Source: Nostoc sp. KVJ3 (GTDB taxonomy: Bacteria > Cyanobacteriota > Cyanobacteriia > Cyanobacteriales > Nostocaceae). Taken from it: a stretch of DNA of 64,000 nt. The notes beneath the pieces are model-generated. The model ran no database searches. It was not told where the DNA came from and saw only the letters and a list, made by a program, of their open reading frames with translations. This document shows, piece after piece, positions 24,385 through 33,668 of the stretch (its first letter is position 1; every line of letters begins with the position of its first letter). A program made the position numbers and the translations under genes. The DNA lies in assembly GCF_026127265.1 (NCBI RefSeq), contig NZ_WWFG01000002.1, positions 3,162,001 through 3,226,000 on the forward strand, in the 5' to 3' direction.

Positions 24385-25542
24385 ATGAGCGAGTCGCAAC
24401 AATCGACACATTTAAGTAAATTGCTAACTGAGAGAATGCAAGCTTATGTCATGAAAGCTTTGCAGACTATACAATTCTCATATCAACACACTATTATAAA
24501 TTGGTTCAATAGACACAGAGTGCAAAGTTTTGTCAGTCTGTTTCTAGTAGGTGCTTTTTTAAGCATAGCAGTTGCCTCCTGCTCTGGAAGCAGTTCAGCT
24601 AGCAAAAATGATGTTAAGTTGAAACTCGTTTCTTTTTCTGTCACCAAAGCGGCTCATGACCAAATAATCCCCAAATTTGTCGAAAAATGGAAGCAAGAAC
24701 ATAATCAAAACGTCACATTTGAGCAAAGTTATGGTGGTTCTGTAGCTCAAGCGGCGGCTGTGATTGCTGGTTCGCAAGAAGCAGATATAGTACATTTGGC
24801 GCTTCCTCTGGATGTCAGCAAAATTGCTCTTGCAGGTTTGATTAAATCAGGTTGGGAAACCAAAGCTCCGAGAAGTGGTATTGTTAGTAGATCGGTTGCT
24901 GCGATCGTTACCCGCGAAGGCAATCCCAAAGGTATAAATACTTGGGCAGACTTAGCAAAAGATGGCGTGAAAGTGATTGCGGCTAACCCAAAAACTTCTG
25001 GTATTGCTATCTGGGAATTCTTGGCTTTTTGGGGTTCGGTAACTCTAAATGGAGGTGACGAAGCCACAGCGTTAGATTACGTCACTAAAGTTTATAAAAA
25101 TACTCCTACTTTGACGAAAGATGCTCGTGAAGCTAGCGATTTATTTTTTCAAAAAAATCAGGGTGATGTCTTAATCAACTACGAGAATGAGGTAATTTTA
25201 GCAGGTAAAAATGGAAATAAATTACCTTATGTTGTCCCCCAAGTCAATATTTCCATTGATAATCCTGTAGCTGTAGTTGATAAAAACGTTGATAAACACG
25301 GTACAAGGAAAGTTGCACAAGCATTTGTTGATTTTCTTTACTCTACAGAAGCTCAACGCGAATTTGCTAAATTACAATATCGTCCTGTGAACCCCACTGT
25401 CACCCAAGAAGTAGCATCACAATATCCACCAATTCAAACTTTATTCACATCTCAAGATTTAGGTGGCTGGGATATTATTCAGAAAAAGTTTTTTGGAGAT
25501 GGAGGAATTTTTGATAAAGTTCAAGCTGCCAGCAAAGCATGA
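24385..25542 (+). CDS. Sulfate-binding-like periplasmic lipoprotein (SbpA family)
   Basis: 385 residues. Long N-terminal cytoplasmic-type leader then a signal anchor ending in a lipobox (SIAVASC, Cys about residue 67). The mature part follows the sulfate-binding SBP fold: LVSFSVTKAAHDQIIPKFVE, GVKVIAANPKTSG, DAREASDLFFQKNQGDVLINYENEV (part) and DLGGWDIIQKKFFGDGGIF. Two anion-contacting loops differ from the usual family sequence: SYGGSVAQAA (normally GGSG(A/S)Q) and TSGIAIW (normally TSGGARW). It lies 70 bp upstream of pstS, so it may be the operon's first gene, yet it is of the sulfate type. Its ligand may therefore not be sulfate. Confidence 0.85.
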   Translation: MSESQQSTHLSKLLTERMQAYVMKALQTIQFSYQHTIINWFNRHRVQSFVSLFLVGAFLSIAVASCSGSSSASKNDVKLKLVSFSVTKAAHDQIIPKFVEKWKQEHNQNVTFEQSYGGSVAQAAAVIAGSQEADIVHLALPLDVSKIALAGLIKSGWETKAPRSGIVSRSVAAIVTREGNPKGINTWADLAKDGVKVIAANPKTSGIAIWEFLAFWGSVTLNGGDEATALDYVTKVYKNTPTLTKDAREASDLFFQKNQGDVLINYENEVILAGKNGNKLPYVVPQVNISIDNPVAVVDKNVDKHGTRKVAQAFVDFLYSTEAQREFAKLQYRPVNPTVTQEVASQYPPIQTLFTSQDLGGWDIIQKKFFGDGGIFDKVQAASKA

Positions 25543-25612
25543 TATCTAGATTATCTACTAGCAGATAGCTAAGTATAAAGAATTCTCGGTCACTTTACCC
25601 AATTGATAATTT

Positions 25613-26614
25613 ATGAGCTTTCGTAGTAGATTTAAGGATAGCTTTCTCCTCATATTTTTAATGATTATTGCCAGCAGTACCACTGCTTGTAGCAGCAGCG
25701 AGGAAAAGAAAAGTCAGGTAAGTATTGATGGTGCAGCTGTAGGTTTTCCTATTTCTTTAGCAGTTGCAGAAGAATACGGTAAAGTCAAACCTGAAGCGAA
25801 AGTCAGCGTTGCCTCAAGTGGGACTGGTGGTGGTTTCAGTAAATTTTGTAATGGTGATATTGATATTGCCGGTGCTTCTCGCACCATTAGAGATGAAGAA
25901 ATCAAAAAATGTCAAAGTAAGAATATTAAATTTGTCGAGTTGCCTGTAGCTTTAGATGGCATTGCCGTGATTGCCAACCGCAAAAATAACTTTGCGAAAT
26001 GTCTAACTATTAAGGAATTAGGTAAAATTTGGGGTGGGAAATCAGACGGGAAAATTTTGAAATGGAATCAAGTTAATTCTAAGTTTCCTAACGAAAATCT
26101 GAAGTTGTATGCTCCATCTTCTGATACGGGAACATTCGATTATATGACTCAAGCTGTGACTGGCAAAGCCAAGAATGGCCGTACAGATTATACTGCCACT
26201 CAGAATCAAAACCTTCTCGTACAAGGAGTGTCAGGTGATGCAACAGCTTTGGGTTATGTGGGGATATCTTACTATATTCAAAATCAAGAAAAACTGAATC
26301 TAGTTGCTGTAGAAAGTCCTACAGGAAAGTGTGAAAAACCAGTTCCGGTGGATAATGTGATTAAAAATATCTATACACCTTTGTCTCGTCCTCTCTTCAT
26401 CTATGTCAGTAAAAAATCCTTAGATACTAAGCCAGCAGTCAAAGAATTTGTAGATTTTTATCTAGAAAATTCCTGGAAGTGGGTAGATAGTGTTGGTTAT
26501 GTGGCACTACCTGATGAAGCTTATGTCAAAGTAAAACGAAAATTTGCTACTGGTGAAACTGGGACAAAGTTTAAAAAAGCAAAACCGGGTGAACCAATCA
26601 CAAACTTTATTTAA
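25613..26614 (+). CDS. pstS: Phosphate-binding lipoprotein of the PstS/SphX type
   Basis: 333 residues with signal peptide and lipobox SSTTAC (Cys26). The PstS-like fold is seen in SGTGGGFSKFCNGDIDIAGA, PVALDGIAVIANRKN and SSDTGTFDYMTQAVTGK. The first anion loop reads DGAAVGFPIS where SphX-type proteins normally have DGSSTVFPIT, so the usual Ser/Thr ligands are Ala/Val/Gly here. ATG at 25613. It is followed after 50 bp by pstC, and the operon then continues pstA and pstB. Known role: captures phosphate for the PstCAB importer. Confidence 0.9.
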   Translation: MSFRSRFKDSFLLIFLMIIASSTTACSSSEEKKSQVSIDGAAVGFPISLAVAEEYGKVKPEAKVSVASSGTGGGFSKFCNGDIDIAGASRTIRDEEIKKCQSKNIKFVELPVALDGIAVIANRKNNFAKCLTIKELGKIWGGKSDGKILKWNQVNSKFPNENLKLYAPSSDTGTFDYMTQAVTGKAKNGRTDYTATQNQNLLVQGVSGDATALGYVGISYYIQNQEKLNLVAVESPTGKCEKPVPVDNVIKNIYTPLSRPLFIYVSKKSLDTKPAVKEFVDFYLENSWKWVDSVGYVALPDEAYVKVKRKFATGETGTKFKKAKPGEPITNFI

Positions 26615-26664
26615 ATAAAGTCTGAGTCATTGTAGTCTGATTGTAGTCAAAAATTTAACTGTTT

Positions 26665-27606
26665 ATGCAAAATACTAATTATCAAGACGATCCTTATCTA
26701 CTATCCAGACAATCACTGGATAAAAATGCATCTGAAGATATATCAGAAAAGATTGTTGCAGCAATTTTATTTGCTTGTGCTTTAGTTTCAATTTTGACTA
26801 CCTTTGGTATTGTCGTAATTATTTTTCAGGAGACATTCAGTTTTTTCCAAGAAGTCTCTTTTGCCCAATTCTTTCTTGATACTAAATGGACACCTCTATT
26901 TGCTAATAAACATTTTGGCGTTTGGCCTTTGATTAATGGCACTTTATTAACTACAGCTATTGCTATGGCGGTTGCTATTCCTTTGGGTTTATCTTCTGCC
27001 ATTTATTTAAGTGAGTATGCTCAACCCAAAGTAGCAGCAATTTTACGTCCAGCAGTGGAACTTTTGGCAGGAATCCCAACAGTCGTATATGGTTACTTTG
27101 CGCTGTTGTTTCTTACACCATTGCTGCGGAATCTTATGCCTCTGGAAATATTCAACGCTTTGAGTGCGGGGTTAATGATGGGGATAATGATTACTCCTAC
27201 TGTTGGTTCTATCAGCTTAGATGCTATTAAAGCAGTTCCAGGTTCTTTGCGAGAGGGATCTTATGCTTTAGGTATCACTAAACTAGAAAGCATTTTTAAA
27301 GTAGTTCTACCAGCCGCACTTTCTGGAATCATCGCCTCGATTATTTTGGGTATTTCTCGCGCTGTAGGTGAAACAATGACTGTCCTCATTGCCGCCGGAC
27401 AACAACCAAGACTAACTGTTAACTTCATGGAATCAGTAGAAACCATGACAGCTTATATGGCGCAGATTTCTGGTGGAGATAGTCCGCGTGGTAGTCTCAA
27501 TTTCAAGACATTATATGCTGTAGGCGCTGTTCTATTTATACTTACCCTAGCTTTAAATATTGTTAGTTACTGGGTTGCTAATCGCTTTAAAGAAAAATAC
27601 GATTAA
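26665..27606 (+). CDS. pstC: Phosphate ABC transporter permease PstC
   Basis: 313 residues with six predicted membrane segments; the first follows a short acidic leader. Typical PstC features: a C-terminal permease domain with the EAA-like loop SLDAIKAVPGSLREGSYALGITKLE and ISRAVGETMTVLIAAGQQP. Inner-membrane channel half that pairs with PstA. Starts 50 bp after pstS and stops 8 bp before pstA. Confidence 0.94.
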   Translation: MQNTNYQDDPYLLSRQSLDKNASEDISEKIVAAILFACALVSILTTFGIVVIIFQETFSFFQEVSFAQFFLDTKWTPLFANKHFGVWPLINGTLLTTAIAMAVAIPLGLSSAIYLSEYAQPKVAAILRPAVELLAGIPTVVYGYFALLFLTPLLRNLMPLEIFNALSAGLMMGIMITPTVGSISLDAIKAVPGSLREGSYALGITKLESIFKVVLPAALSGIIASIILGISRAVGETMTVLIAAGQQPRLTVNFMESVETMTAYMAQISGGDSPRGSLNFKTLYAVGAVLFILTLALNIVSYWVANRFKEKYD

Positions 27607-27614
27607 TTTTAAGT

Positions 27615-28514
27615 ATGACTACAAGTTATCAACAAGATGATTCTCTAGATTCGTCGGCGGAATTTACCGATAATGTTGAGAGTAGGGAGACATTAGGGAA
27701 AGTTTTTGAAGTACTTTTTTTGTTAGGATTGCTGATTGGTTTATTTGTCCTAGCGTTGCTACTTTTTGATATTTTTCGAGACGGATTAGGCAGATTTTTA
27801 TCACCAGGCTTTCTCACGGATACTCCTTCTCGTTTTCCTGACCAAGGTGGTATTCGTCCTGCGATTATCAGCAGCGTTCTTTTAGGCATTGTTGTGATTT
27901 TTGTGACTGTCCCTATTGGTGTTGGAGCCGCTTTATATCTAGAAGAGTATGCACCTAAAGTTTGGTGGACAGCGATTATTGAGATTAACATCAGTAATCT
28001 GGCGGGAGTACCTTCTATTGTCTATGGATTGCTGGGTTTAGGAGTTTTTAATTATTTGCTTGGGTTTGGCCCCGCTTTGATTTCTGGTGCATTGACTTTA
28101 TCTTTGCTGTCTTTACCAGTAATTATTGTGACAGCTAGAGAAGCAATTCGCGCTGTCCCAGATTCTCTGAGAAATGCTTCTTACGGATTAGGTGTCACCA
28201 AATGGCGAACTATCAGCAGTCACGTTTTACCATACGCTGTCCCTGGTATTTTGACCGGCGTGATTATCTCTGTATCCCGTGCAATTGGTGATGCAGCTTC
28301 TCTAATTGTTGTAGGTGCTGTGGGTTTTCTCACTTTTGACCCTGGCTTGTTTCAGAGATTTATGGCATTACCCATTCAAATCTATAGTTATATCACTCGT
28401 CCTGAACCGGGTTTTGCTAGTGCAGCAGCAGCCACAATTATTGCGTTGTTAGTCTTGATTTTAGCTTTAAATGGTGTAGCAATTTATATCAGGCAACGCT
28501 TCTCAATACGTTAG
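27615..28514 (+). CDS. pstA: Phosphate ABC transporter permease PstA
   Basis: 299 residues, six membrane segments. EAA loop TAREAIRAVPDSLRNASYGLG and SRAIGDAASLIVVGA are the PstA signatures. Starts 8 bp after pstC, indicating tight co-transcription, and ends 51 bp before pstB. Confidence 0.94.
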   Translation: MTTSYQQDDSLDSSAEFTDNVESRETLGKVFEVLFLLGLLIGLFVLALLLFDIFRDGLGRFLSPGFLTDTPSRFPDQGGIRPAIISSVLLGIVVIFVTVPIGVGAALYLEEYAPKVWWTAIIEINISNLAGVPSIVYGLLGLGVFNYLLGFGPALISGALTLSLLSLPVIIVTAREAIRAVPDSLRNASYGLGVTKWRTISSHVLPYAVPGILTGVIISVSRAIGDAASLIVVGAVGFLTFDPGLFQRFMALPIQIYSYITRPEPGFASAAAATIIALLVLILALNGVAIYIRQRFSIR

Positions 28515-28565
28515 GTAATTAAATATCTAATTGGATAAATTCACGAATATTAGGAGAACAGCTAA

Positions 28566-29393
28566 ATGACTTATAGCAATCATAGAAGTCAATCAGATAG
28601 TGCCACAATAGATCAAGAAAAGAGTGTCTTCAATGTTGAAGGTGTGAAGGTCTTTTATGGGGGATTTCTGGCACTTTTAGATGTCTATCTAAAGATTCCT
28701 AATAAACAAATTATTGCTTTTATTGGCCCTTCAGGATGTGGTAAAAGTACTTTACTGCGCTGCTTCAACCGAATGAATGATTTAATCCCTGGAGCTAAGG
28801 TTGAGGGTAGACTTAATTATCGCGATCGCAATATTTACGATCCTAAGATAAATTCTGTCAAATTACGCCGCCAAGTCGGAATGGTTTTTCAAAGACCGAA
28901 TCCTTTCCCCAAGTCAATATACGAAAATATTGCCTTTGGCCCGCGTTCTAACGGTTACAAAGGTAACATTGATGAATTGGTGGAAGATTCCCTCAGACGC
29001 GCTGCTATCTGGGATGAAGTCAAAGACAAACTCAAAGAGAAGGGAACTGCATTATCTGGCGGACAACAACAACGACTTTGCATAGCTCGTGCGATCGCCA
29101 TGAAGCCAGATGTATTATTGATGGATGAACCATGTTCTGCTCTCGACCCCATTTCTAGCCGCCAAGTAGAAGAACTCTGCTTAGAATTGAAGCAGCAATA
29201 CACCATCATCATGGTGACACACAATATGCAGCAAGCTTCTAGAGTGGCAGATTTCACGGCTTTCTTTAATACAGAAATTGACGAGCATGGCAAACGTCGC
29301 GGCAAATTAGTTGAGTTTAATCCTACAGCCCAAATGTTCAGTTCTCCTCAAACTAAAGAAGCTGAAGATTATATCAGTGGACGCTTCGGTTAA
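28566..29393 (+). CDS. pstB: Phosphate ABC transporter ATP-binding protein PstB
   Basis: 275 residues. Walker A GPSGCGKSTLLRCFNRMNDL, Q-loop RQVGMVFQRPNPFPKS, ABC signature LSGGQQQRLCIARAIAM, Walker B VLLMDEPCSALDP, His switch VTHNMQQASRVAD. The RCFNRMNDL and FQRPNPFP strings are PstB-specific. Last gene of the operon; its N-terminal 20 residues are a variable extension. Confidence 0.95.
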   Translation: MTYSNHRSQSDSATIDQEKSVFNVEGVKVFYGGFLALLDVYLKIPNKQIIAFIGPSGCGKSTLLRCFNRMNDLIPGAKVEGRLNYRDRNIYDPKINSVKLRRQVGMVFQRPNPFPKSIYENIAFGPRSNGYKGNIDELVEDSLRRAAIWDEVKDKLKEKGTALSGGQQQRLCIARAIAMKPDVLLMDEPCSALDPISSRQVEELCLELKQQYTIIMVTHNMQQASRVADFTAFFNTEIDEHGKRRGKLVEFNPTAQMFSSPQTKEAEDYISGRFG

Positions 29394-29596
29394 AGAGCTT
29401 GTTCTAAGTATTTAGGATAATAGACAACCTTGTACAATAAGGTAAAACTTTGTACAGGGTTTTGTTTTGTGATTTCATCCCATACGGCTGTGGGAAGTAA
29501 TATTCGCTGATAAAGTTGGGGTAAAAGTTCCAGCTGCGCGATAATTGCCAAGGAAATGAGGGGGCTGCTATAGGCAACGATGACAGAGTTAATCAT
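29390..29596 (-). pseudogene. Truncated PIN-domain toxin (DUF3368-like)
   Basis: From the ATG at 29596 the first 42 residues (VIVAYSSPLISLAIIAQLEL ... LLPTAVWDEIT) match the head of DUF3368 PIN-like toxins, which are normally about 150 residues. The remaining 26 residues are unrelated and the frame stops at 29390, overlapping the pstB end by 4 bp on the other strand. Catalytic acids of the C-terminal half are missing, so it is a remnant. Confidence 0.75.
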
Positions 29597-29840
29597 CGCA
29601 CAATTCGTCGGCGATTTGGTCATCATCTAAGTTGATAACAGGGATTTGCAAACGTCCTAGTTCGTACATGAACTGGGGTTTGTTCATGCTGCAAAAGGCT
29701 GCGGCTTTCCCAAGCGATAGCCTGCGTAGCTCAAATAGTTTGACTGCGAGCAAAAATGTGAGTTCTGCTTCTAACGCTTGGGGTTATTTACCGGAGGTAA
29801 TAAGTAAGTCATCGGGATAATGAAGGGATAGGATGTGCAT
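29589..29840 (-). pseudogene. UPF0175-type antitoxin with an internal stop
   Basis: From the ATG at 29840 the frame reads MHILSLHYPDDLLITSGK, a TAA, then PQALEAELTFLLAVKLFELR ... QFMYELGRLQIPVINLDDDQ to a TAA at 29589. This matches UPF0175 proteins (antitoxins of DUF3368 PIN toxins). The 8-bp overlap with the toxin head (29596) is a typical TA arrangement. The in-frame stop shows the antitoxin is dead, which fits with the truncated toxin. Confidence 0.8.
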
Positions 29841-30077
29841 GATTCACTTCTCTGTTCCTGATTCCTAATTCTGTCTTGATTATGGCTTACACCAGTCCAA
29901 CTCGCACCCAGTAGTGACTCAACAACAACTCAACGACTGGCTAAATCACGATTAAATCGCTTATCGAAGAATGATGGGCTGATGTTGCTTTGCATTAGCT
30001 TAATTCTGGAAAATATGCTGAGGCTTAATAGTCCGAACTTGAAGTAATATTTCAGTTTAGTACTTATACTGTGTATT

Positions 30078-30503
30078 ATGTTTAAGCCTTTGTCATTTGC
30101 TTTAGTTGCAGCTACCGTTTTAGTGGCATCAATCAATAATCCCAGCGCTACTTTAGCTAAAACTTGTGCTTCTAAGTGTGGGTCGCACCCAATTCAGTTT
30201 ACACCTGGGCAATACATCCGAGTTGAAGTTATAAATAGTACACCAAACCTGATTAAAATCCAAAAACCCTCCGGGACTGATGCAATATCCTTGAGTCCAG
30301 GACAGAAATTAAGTTTAGAACAAATAGAGGGTGCGGAGCCAAATACATCTCTGATATTTTGGAGCGAAAAGGGTTTATCACTACAAGCAATTGTCTCGAA
30401 ACCTAACTTTGGTACATTGCGGCTCGAACTCCGTCCGACTTGGCGCTCTCCAGGCGATCGCTCTTTGTATATTATGGATGATGGTAGGATAAACGTGCTT
30501 TAG
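30078..30503 (+). CDS. Small exported protein of unknown function
   Basis: 141 residues with a clear signal peptide (MFKPLSFALVAATVLVASIN, cut near ATLAKT). The mature part has a CASKCG motif at its head and a compact beta-rich composition ending RSLYIMDDGRINVL. No family recognised. It is a single gene between the broken TA pair and recJ; no operon partner is obvious. Confidence 0.75.
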   Translation: MFKPLSFALVAATVLVASINNPSATLAKTCASKCGSHPIQFTPGQYIRVEVINSTPNLIKIQKPSGTDAISLSPGQKLSLEQIEGAEPNTSLIFWSEKGLSLQAIVSKPNFGTLRLELRPTWRSPGDRSLYIMDDGRINVL

Positions 30504-30576
30504 ATAGCAAATTAATGTTATTAGTTATGAGTTAAGAAACAACTTTAAATTCAACACTCATAACTAAAAAGTTCTA

Positions 30577-32673
30577 GTGCTAGACCGACCTGTATCTGAA
30601 TTCTCAAAACCTACCAGGCGTTTACCTAATCAGCGCTGGCAAATTTATCCACAAAAACCAGAATTTGCCCAAAAACTGGCGGCTTTGATTAATGTTTCAC
30701 CCATTATCAGCCAGTTGTTGATTAATCGGGGGATCGAAACACCAGAACAGGCACAAGCATTTTTAAATCCAGAGTCTTTAGTTTTACCTTCGCCATTAGA
30801 AGATTTCCCAGATTTGGCGATTAGTTTGGAGTTGTTGCAAAATGCGATCGCTACTCAAACAAAAATTGCTATTTGCGGTGACTACGATGCTGATGGAATG
30901 ACTAGCACTGCTCTACTTTTGCGCAGTCTCCGCACTTTAGGCGCACAAGTAGATTATGCTATTCCCAGCCGGATGCATGAAGGTTACGGTATTAATAAAC
31001 GCATAGTTGAAGAATTTCACAGCGAAGGTGTAGGATTAATTCTCACTGTAGATAATGGCATCTCTGCGTTTGAACCAGTTGCGAGAGCGAGAGAACTTGG
31101 TCTAGCAGTGATTATCACCGATCACCATGATGTACCTCAAAAATTACCGCCAGCTAATGCTATCCTCAATCCTAAGCTAATAGCAGAATCGTCACCTTAT
31201 CGGGGTGTTGCTGGTGTTGGTGTTGCTTACATTTTGGCAGTGTCTCTCGCACAACAGCTAGGGGAAACTAAGGGTTTGATCCAGCCGATGCTAGCACTGT
31301 TTACGCTGGGAACGATCGCAGATTTAGCTCCTTTAACTGGCGTGAATCGCCGTTGGGTAAAGCGCGGTTTACAGCATTTACCCAAATCCAACTTACCCGG
31401 AATACAGGCGTTAATTCAGGTAGGTGGCGTACAGGCGAGGGCAGAGGGAGCAGGGGGAGCAGAGGAGAAAATTTCTAATCCAAAATCCAAAATCCAAAAT
31501 CCAAAATCGCTAAAGCCTGAAGATATTGGGTTTCGCCTGGGGCCAAGAATTAATGCTATTGGTCGAATTGGTAATCCCCAAACTGTGATTGAATTGCTGA
31601 CTACAGATGATATGGGGGTGGCGCTGGAAAGAGCAATGCAGTGCGAACAAATAAATGCCAGTCGCCAGGAGATGTGTCAGCAAATTGAACAAGAAGTGAT
31701 CGCTTATGTAGAAGCAGAATTTGTTACATCTCTACAACAAGACCGGGTATTAATTGTTGTTCAACCCAATTGGCATCACGGCGTTATTGGTATCGTCGCC
31801 TCCCGCTTGGTAGAACGCTACGGCGTTCCTGTGTTTATCGGTACTTATGAGGACGAGGGACATATACGCGGTTCAGCACGCTCAATTCCAGAGTTTCACG
31901 TGTTTGAAGCTTTGGAATATTGTCACGATTTACTAGGGAAATTTGGCGGACACAAAGCTGCTGGGGGATTCTCTCTACCAGCAGAAAATTTACAGGTGTT
32001 GCGATCGCGTTTGATTGAGTTTGCTAACCAGTGTCTTGAACCCCAACATCTTAAACCTCTGCTCAAAATTGACGCTGAAGTTAACCTCGATCGGATTAAT
32101 CAGGAGCTTTACCAACAGCTTAATGCTCTCCACCCCTGCGGTATGGACAACCCCGATCCAGTTTTTTGGACACCTAATGTTCAAGTGGTTGAGCAAAAAA
32201 TCGTTGGGAAAGGTCACATTAAACTGACAATTGCCCAAACTATTGATAATCAGGAGTATAGAATTAAAGCGATCGCTTGGCGTTGGGGCGACTACTTCCG
32301 CTTACCGCCGCGAGTGGATGTAGCTTACAAACTGCGAGAAAATTACTTTAACGGCAACACCACCATCGAACTAGAGTTAATCGGTGTCAGATTACCAATT
32401 CAGCTTCAACAATTTTTGGCTTCGCCACCTATACCGTCAAGCACCACCTTTGAGTACAATCAGCGACAGTATACTTGTGGTTTATATAAAAACGGTATTG
32501 GCACAGAATTAAGAATTAAAAATTCTGAAGGGAAAGTCTTAGTCATGCAGCCAGGACATATAATTGGTCTACTGGGCACTAATCGTCAAAATGCCAAAGA
32601 AGTTGATCTCTCTCACCCACAGTATGACAGTATTATTCAAGCTGCACTTCAGGCTTTATCAGTTAAGAGTTAG
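30577..32673 (+). CDS. recJ: Single-stranded-DNA exonuclease RecJ
   Basis: 698 residues from a GTG at 30577. DHH phosphoesterase motifs: CGDYDADGMTSTALLLRSL, ILTVDNGISAFEPV, ITDHHDVPQ; DHHA1 domain with GGHKAAGGFSLP and the C-terminal OB-like part. 5'-3' exonuclease used in recombination and mismatch repair. Odd: between residues about 286 and 313 an extra segment (ARAEGAGGAEEKISNPKS...) is encoded by a G/A-rich tract plus heptamers, inserted between two conserved blocks (IQVGGV and LKPEDIGFRLGPRINAIGR). The frame is intact across it. Confidence 0.93.
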   Translation: MLDRPVSEFSKPTRRLPNQRWQIYPQKPEFAQKLAALINVSPIISQLLINRGIETPEQAQAFLNPESLVLPSPLEDFPDLAISLELLQNAIATQTKIAICGDYDADGMTSTALLLRSLRTLGAQVDYAIPSRMHEGYGINKRIVEEFHSEGVGLILTVDNGISAFEPVARARELGLAVIITDHHDVPQKLPPANAILNPKLIAESSPYRGVAGVGVAYILAVSLAQQLGETKGLIQPMLALFTLGTIADLAPLTGVNRRWVKRGLQHLPKSNLPGIQALIQVGGVQARAEGAGGAEEKISNPKSKIQNPKSLKPEDIGFRLGPRINAIGRIGNPQTVIELLTTDDMGVALERAMQCEQINASRQEMCQQIEQEVIAYVEAEFVTSLQQDRVLIVVQPNWHHGVIGIVASRLVERYGVPVFIGTYEDEGHIRGSARSIPEFHVFEALEYCHDLLGKFGGHKAAGGFSLPAENLQVLRSRLIEFANQCLEPQHLKPLLKIDAEVNLDRINQELYQQLNALHPCGMDNPDPVFWTPNVQVVEQKIVGKGHIKLTIAQTIDNQEYRIKAIAWRWGDYFRLPPRVDVAYKLRENYFNGNTTIELELIGVRLPIQLQQFLASPPIPSSTTFEYNQRQYTCGLYKNGIGTELRIKNSEGKVLVMQPGHIIGLLGTNRQNAKEVDLSHPQYDSIIQAALQALSVKS
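31476..31508. repeat. Heptamer repeat inside the recJ coding region
   Basis: Tandem AAAATCC heptamers (read frame gives NPKSKIQ units) inside the RecJ insertion segment. A 7-bp unit changes the reading frame unless 3 copies or a compensating flank are present, so the whole inserted piece has kept a frame-neutral length. Confidence 0.85.
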
Positions 32674-32812
32674 ATGTTAAGAGTTATTAATTAACCTATC
32701 ACTTGTGACTGTGATACAGTGAGTGCTGATTTATGAATTATGAGCTATGAGTTGAGAATTAAATTTTATTCCTTACTCTTAACTCCTCATTCCGAATCAG
32801 CACTCAGCCCAC

Positions 32813-32956
32813 TTATAAGTTGCCGTTGCGAAATGCCAGTACAAAGATTACTGCTGGGCCAGCAATCACAATTAGCGCTATAGACAATAATTGGAAGATG
32901 ACTTCCCAATTGATACTGGTAAAAGCGTTAACCAAGTCAGATACAGCGTCAAACAT
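32813..32956 (-). CDS. psb30: Photosystem II reaction-centre subunit Psb30 (Ycf12)
   Basis: A 47-residue frame from the ATG at 32956 (MFDAVSDLVNAFTSINWEVI), with one membrane helix IFQLLSIALIVIAGPAVIFV and the invariant end AFRNGNL. This is the Psb30/Ycf12 signature. It is a single-helix subunit at the PSII reaction-centre periphery, near PsbJ and cyt b559. The gene stands alone between recJ and the YkgJ-like gene. Confidence 0.93.
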   Translation of the reverse strand: MFDAVSDLVNAFTSINWEVIFQLLSIALIVIAGPAVIFVLAFRNGNL

Positions 32957-33094
32957 TTTCCTTTTCTCCTCTCAATTGTCTTAAAAAATTCAATAACTTA
33001 ATTACAAAACCCGAAATCGATCATATCTGGCTATGGACTGCTAGATTTAATTTACTTAACAAAATTATAAGAAAAGATATAAAAACGTAAAATA

Positions 33095-33122
33095 AGGGAA
33101 TTGGGCATTGGGAATTGGGAAA
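33095..33122. repeat. Heptamer repeat (GGGAATT/GGGCATT)
   Basis: Tandem TTGGGAA/TTGGGCA heptamers upstream of the YkgJ-like gene, same family as the tract at 50002-50048. Confidence 0.7.
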
Positions 33123-33204
33123 TCAATAGTCTTTCTTCCCCTGCTCCCTGCTCCCTGCTCCCTTGTTTCTTCCTCATTCCCCATTCCCCACTCCCTAATT
33201 AAAA

Positions 33205-33555
33205 ATGTCAACTTGGCAATGTGTAAAACAATGTGGAGCGTGCTGTAATCTCGAACCAGCAGAGCGTCCAGATTTGGATGAGTATCTCTCACCAGCAGAA
33301 CTAGAACTCTACCTCAGCATGGTAGGTGAAGATGGATGGTGCGTTAATTTCGACCATACCACGCGAGAATGCCGCATCTACTCAGATCGTCCTCGTTTCT
33401 GCCGTGTCGAATCAGAAGTTTTTCAAGATATGTATGGGGTTGAACCCGAAGAAGTCAACGATTTTGCTATTGACTGCTGTCGCCAGCAAATAGAAGGAGT
33501 ATATGGCGATCGCAGTTTTGAAATACTACGCTTTGATAAAGCTGTTGGGCTGTAA
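33205..33555 (+). CDS. YkgJ-type cysteine-cluster protein
   Basis: 116 residues. Conserved cysteines in CVKQCGACCNL (head), GWCVNF, RECRIYSDRPRFCRVE and DFAIDCCRQQIEG: the pattern of the zinc/iron-chelating YkgJ/Fliw-like cluster family (UPF0153). Function unknown, likely metal binding. ATG at 33205; about 113 bp upstream of the TMEM165-like pair, so a shared role in metal handling is possible but not shown. Confidence 0.85.
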   Translation: MSTWQCVKQCGACCNLEPAERPDLDEYLSPAELELYLSMVGEDGWCVNFDHTTRECRIYSDRPRFCRVESEVFQDMYGVEPEEVNDFAIDCCRQQIEGVYGDRSFEILRFDKAVGL

Positions 33556-33668
33556 GGAGGATGCAAGGAAATTTCTTTGTATTTACTTTAATGTAGTTGC
33601 AATTTATTACAACAATCTGAGAATATGATAGAAATATGAAAAAAATTTAGTAACCCAAACTACCGCTT

